Positions 5,012-5,447 of a stretch of DNA of 5,447 bases are shown here, one piece after another (position 1 is the stretch's first letter; every line of letters starts with the position of its first letter). The notes under the pieces were generated by a model, which searched no databases, was not told the DNA's origin, and saw only the letters and a list, made by a program, of their open reading frames with translations. The position numbers and the translations under genes are program-made. The stretch comes from Clostridia bacterium (GTDB lineage Bacteria; Bacillota; Clostridia; Oscillospirales; CAG-272): NCBI GenBank assembly GCA_017452215.1, contig JAFTMU010000285.1, positions 1 through 5,447 of the forward strand, read 5' to 3'.

Positions 5012-5447
5012 TTATTTCTTTTGTGAGCGCAGATAGTTATTTTTGATCTCCTCCACGGTCTTTTCCTCGTAAGTGCAAACGTCACGGGCAAGACGGAGGG
5101 ACGCCTCGGATGCCATGGTATTTTCCGCCTCTCGGATCTGTTTGAGCATATCATTCACACCCATGGTGCTACCCTCCACCAGCATTTCGGCAAGGTGAGA
5201 GGAGGTAGAATCCCGCATGGTGTTCATCATCATGCCCCATTTTGACGCCATCTTGGTCACGGCGCCCTCCTCCTCGGGCTTGGCTCCCGACTCTGCCAAG
5301 AGCTTTGCCGCACGGGAGGCAAACGCCTCATAAACGCTGAGCTGGACGGTCATGTCGCTTTTGAGCTTGGCATCCTCTACCTTTGGCATCAGATTGAGAA
5401 TGGAATCGCTTGCCATTTTGACGTTTTTATACACCGCCTGTAAAAGA
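5012..5447 (-). CDS. Ferritin-like helical-bundle protein, N-terminus cut off
   Basis: The reading frame is open to the window edge, so the 5' end is missing. A GTG at 5434 is the first possible start inside, but the frame continues upstream with Leu-Leu-Gln-Ala and that GTG has no ribosome binding site visible, so the true start is probably just outside. The 144 visible residues are nearly all helix-forming: ILNLMPKVEDAKLKSDM, FASRAAKLLAESG, MASKWGMMMNTM, STSSHLAEMLVEGSTMG and YEEKTVEEIKNNYL. This pattern resembles Clostridia ferritin-like proteins of unknown function (a DUF2383-like fold is my best guess). E and H residues in VED, SSHLAEM and EEKTVEE are candidate metal ligands. It is the first visible gene of the three-gene run. 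Confidence 0.72.
   Translation of the reverse strand, partial: LLQAVYKNVKMASDSILNLMPKVEDAKLKSDMTVQLSVYEAFASRAAKLLAESGAKPEEEGAVTKMASKWGMMMNTMRDSTSSHLAEMLVEGSTMGVNDMLKQIREAENTMASEASLRLARDVCTYEEKTVEEIKNNYLRSQKK

Overview
The window looks like chromosomal DNA of a spore-former-related Clostridium-class bacterium (Bacillota), probably an uncultured gut-type Clostridia. The grounds are a long-form ribosome hibernation factor, a Coat F-type protein, strict TTGACA-17-TATAAT promoters, encoded tRNA CCA, and intergenic repeats of a style I associate with Clostridia. This is an inference; no taxonomic search was run.

Layout. Positions 1-57 hold an edge fragment, probably part of a dispersed intergenic repeat, followed by a plus-strand terminator-like hairpin. 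ligA (NAD-dependent DNA ligase, minus, 141-2150) is complete and ends at a strong terminator. It diverges from hpf (long ribosome hibernation promoting factor, plus, 2408-2938) across an AT-rich 257-bp region with two extended -10 promoters. Each predicted mRNA starts almost immediately with a hairpin. hpf has its own terminator, then a consensus promoter drives tRNA-Leu(UAG) at 3061-3145, also with its own terminator.

3146-3465 has no gene. It contains a decayed second copy of the tRNA 3' end, terminator and flank (3283-3365), and a GC-rich hairpin. A small lipoprotein gene (minus, 3466-3864) is preceded by a leader of about 170 nt that contains a terminator-like hairpin just before the ribosome binding site. 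A strong promoter lies upstream of it, so the gene may be attenuated.

4073-4518 has no gene. It holds a perfect 14-bp palindrome overlapping a weak plus-strand promoter, a strong plus-strand terminator, and a striking multi-hairpin element (4317-4523) with four TGAAATC units facing four GATTTCA units. The element abuts the stop codon of the last gene of a minus-strand operon.

That operon (4519-5447, running off the right edge) encodes three small helical proteins: a ferritin-like protein of about 145+ aa, a 61-aa protein, and a 92-aa Coat F-like protein, spaced 14 bp apart. The 61-aa and 92-aa proteins align without gaps over 49 residues, so the short one appears to be a minimal paralogue. 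ligA, hpf and the tRNA are housekeeping functions. The less explained parts are the lipoprotein leader, the multi-hairpin element and the three-gene helical-bundle operon.
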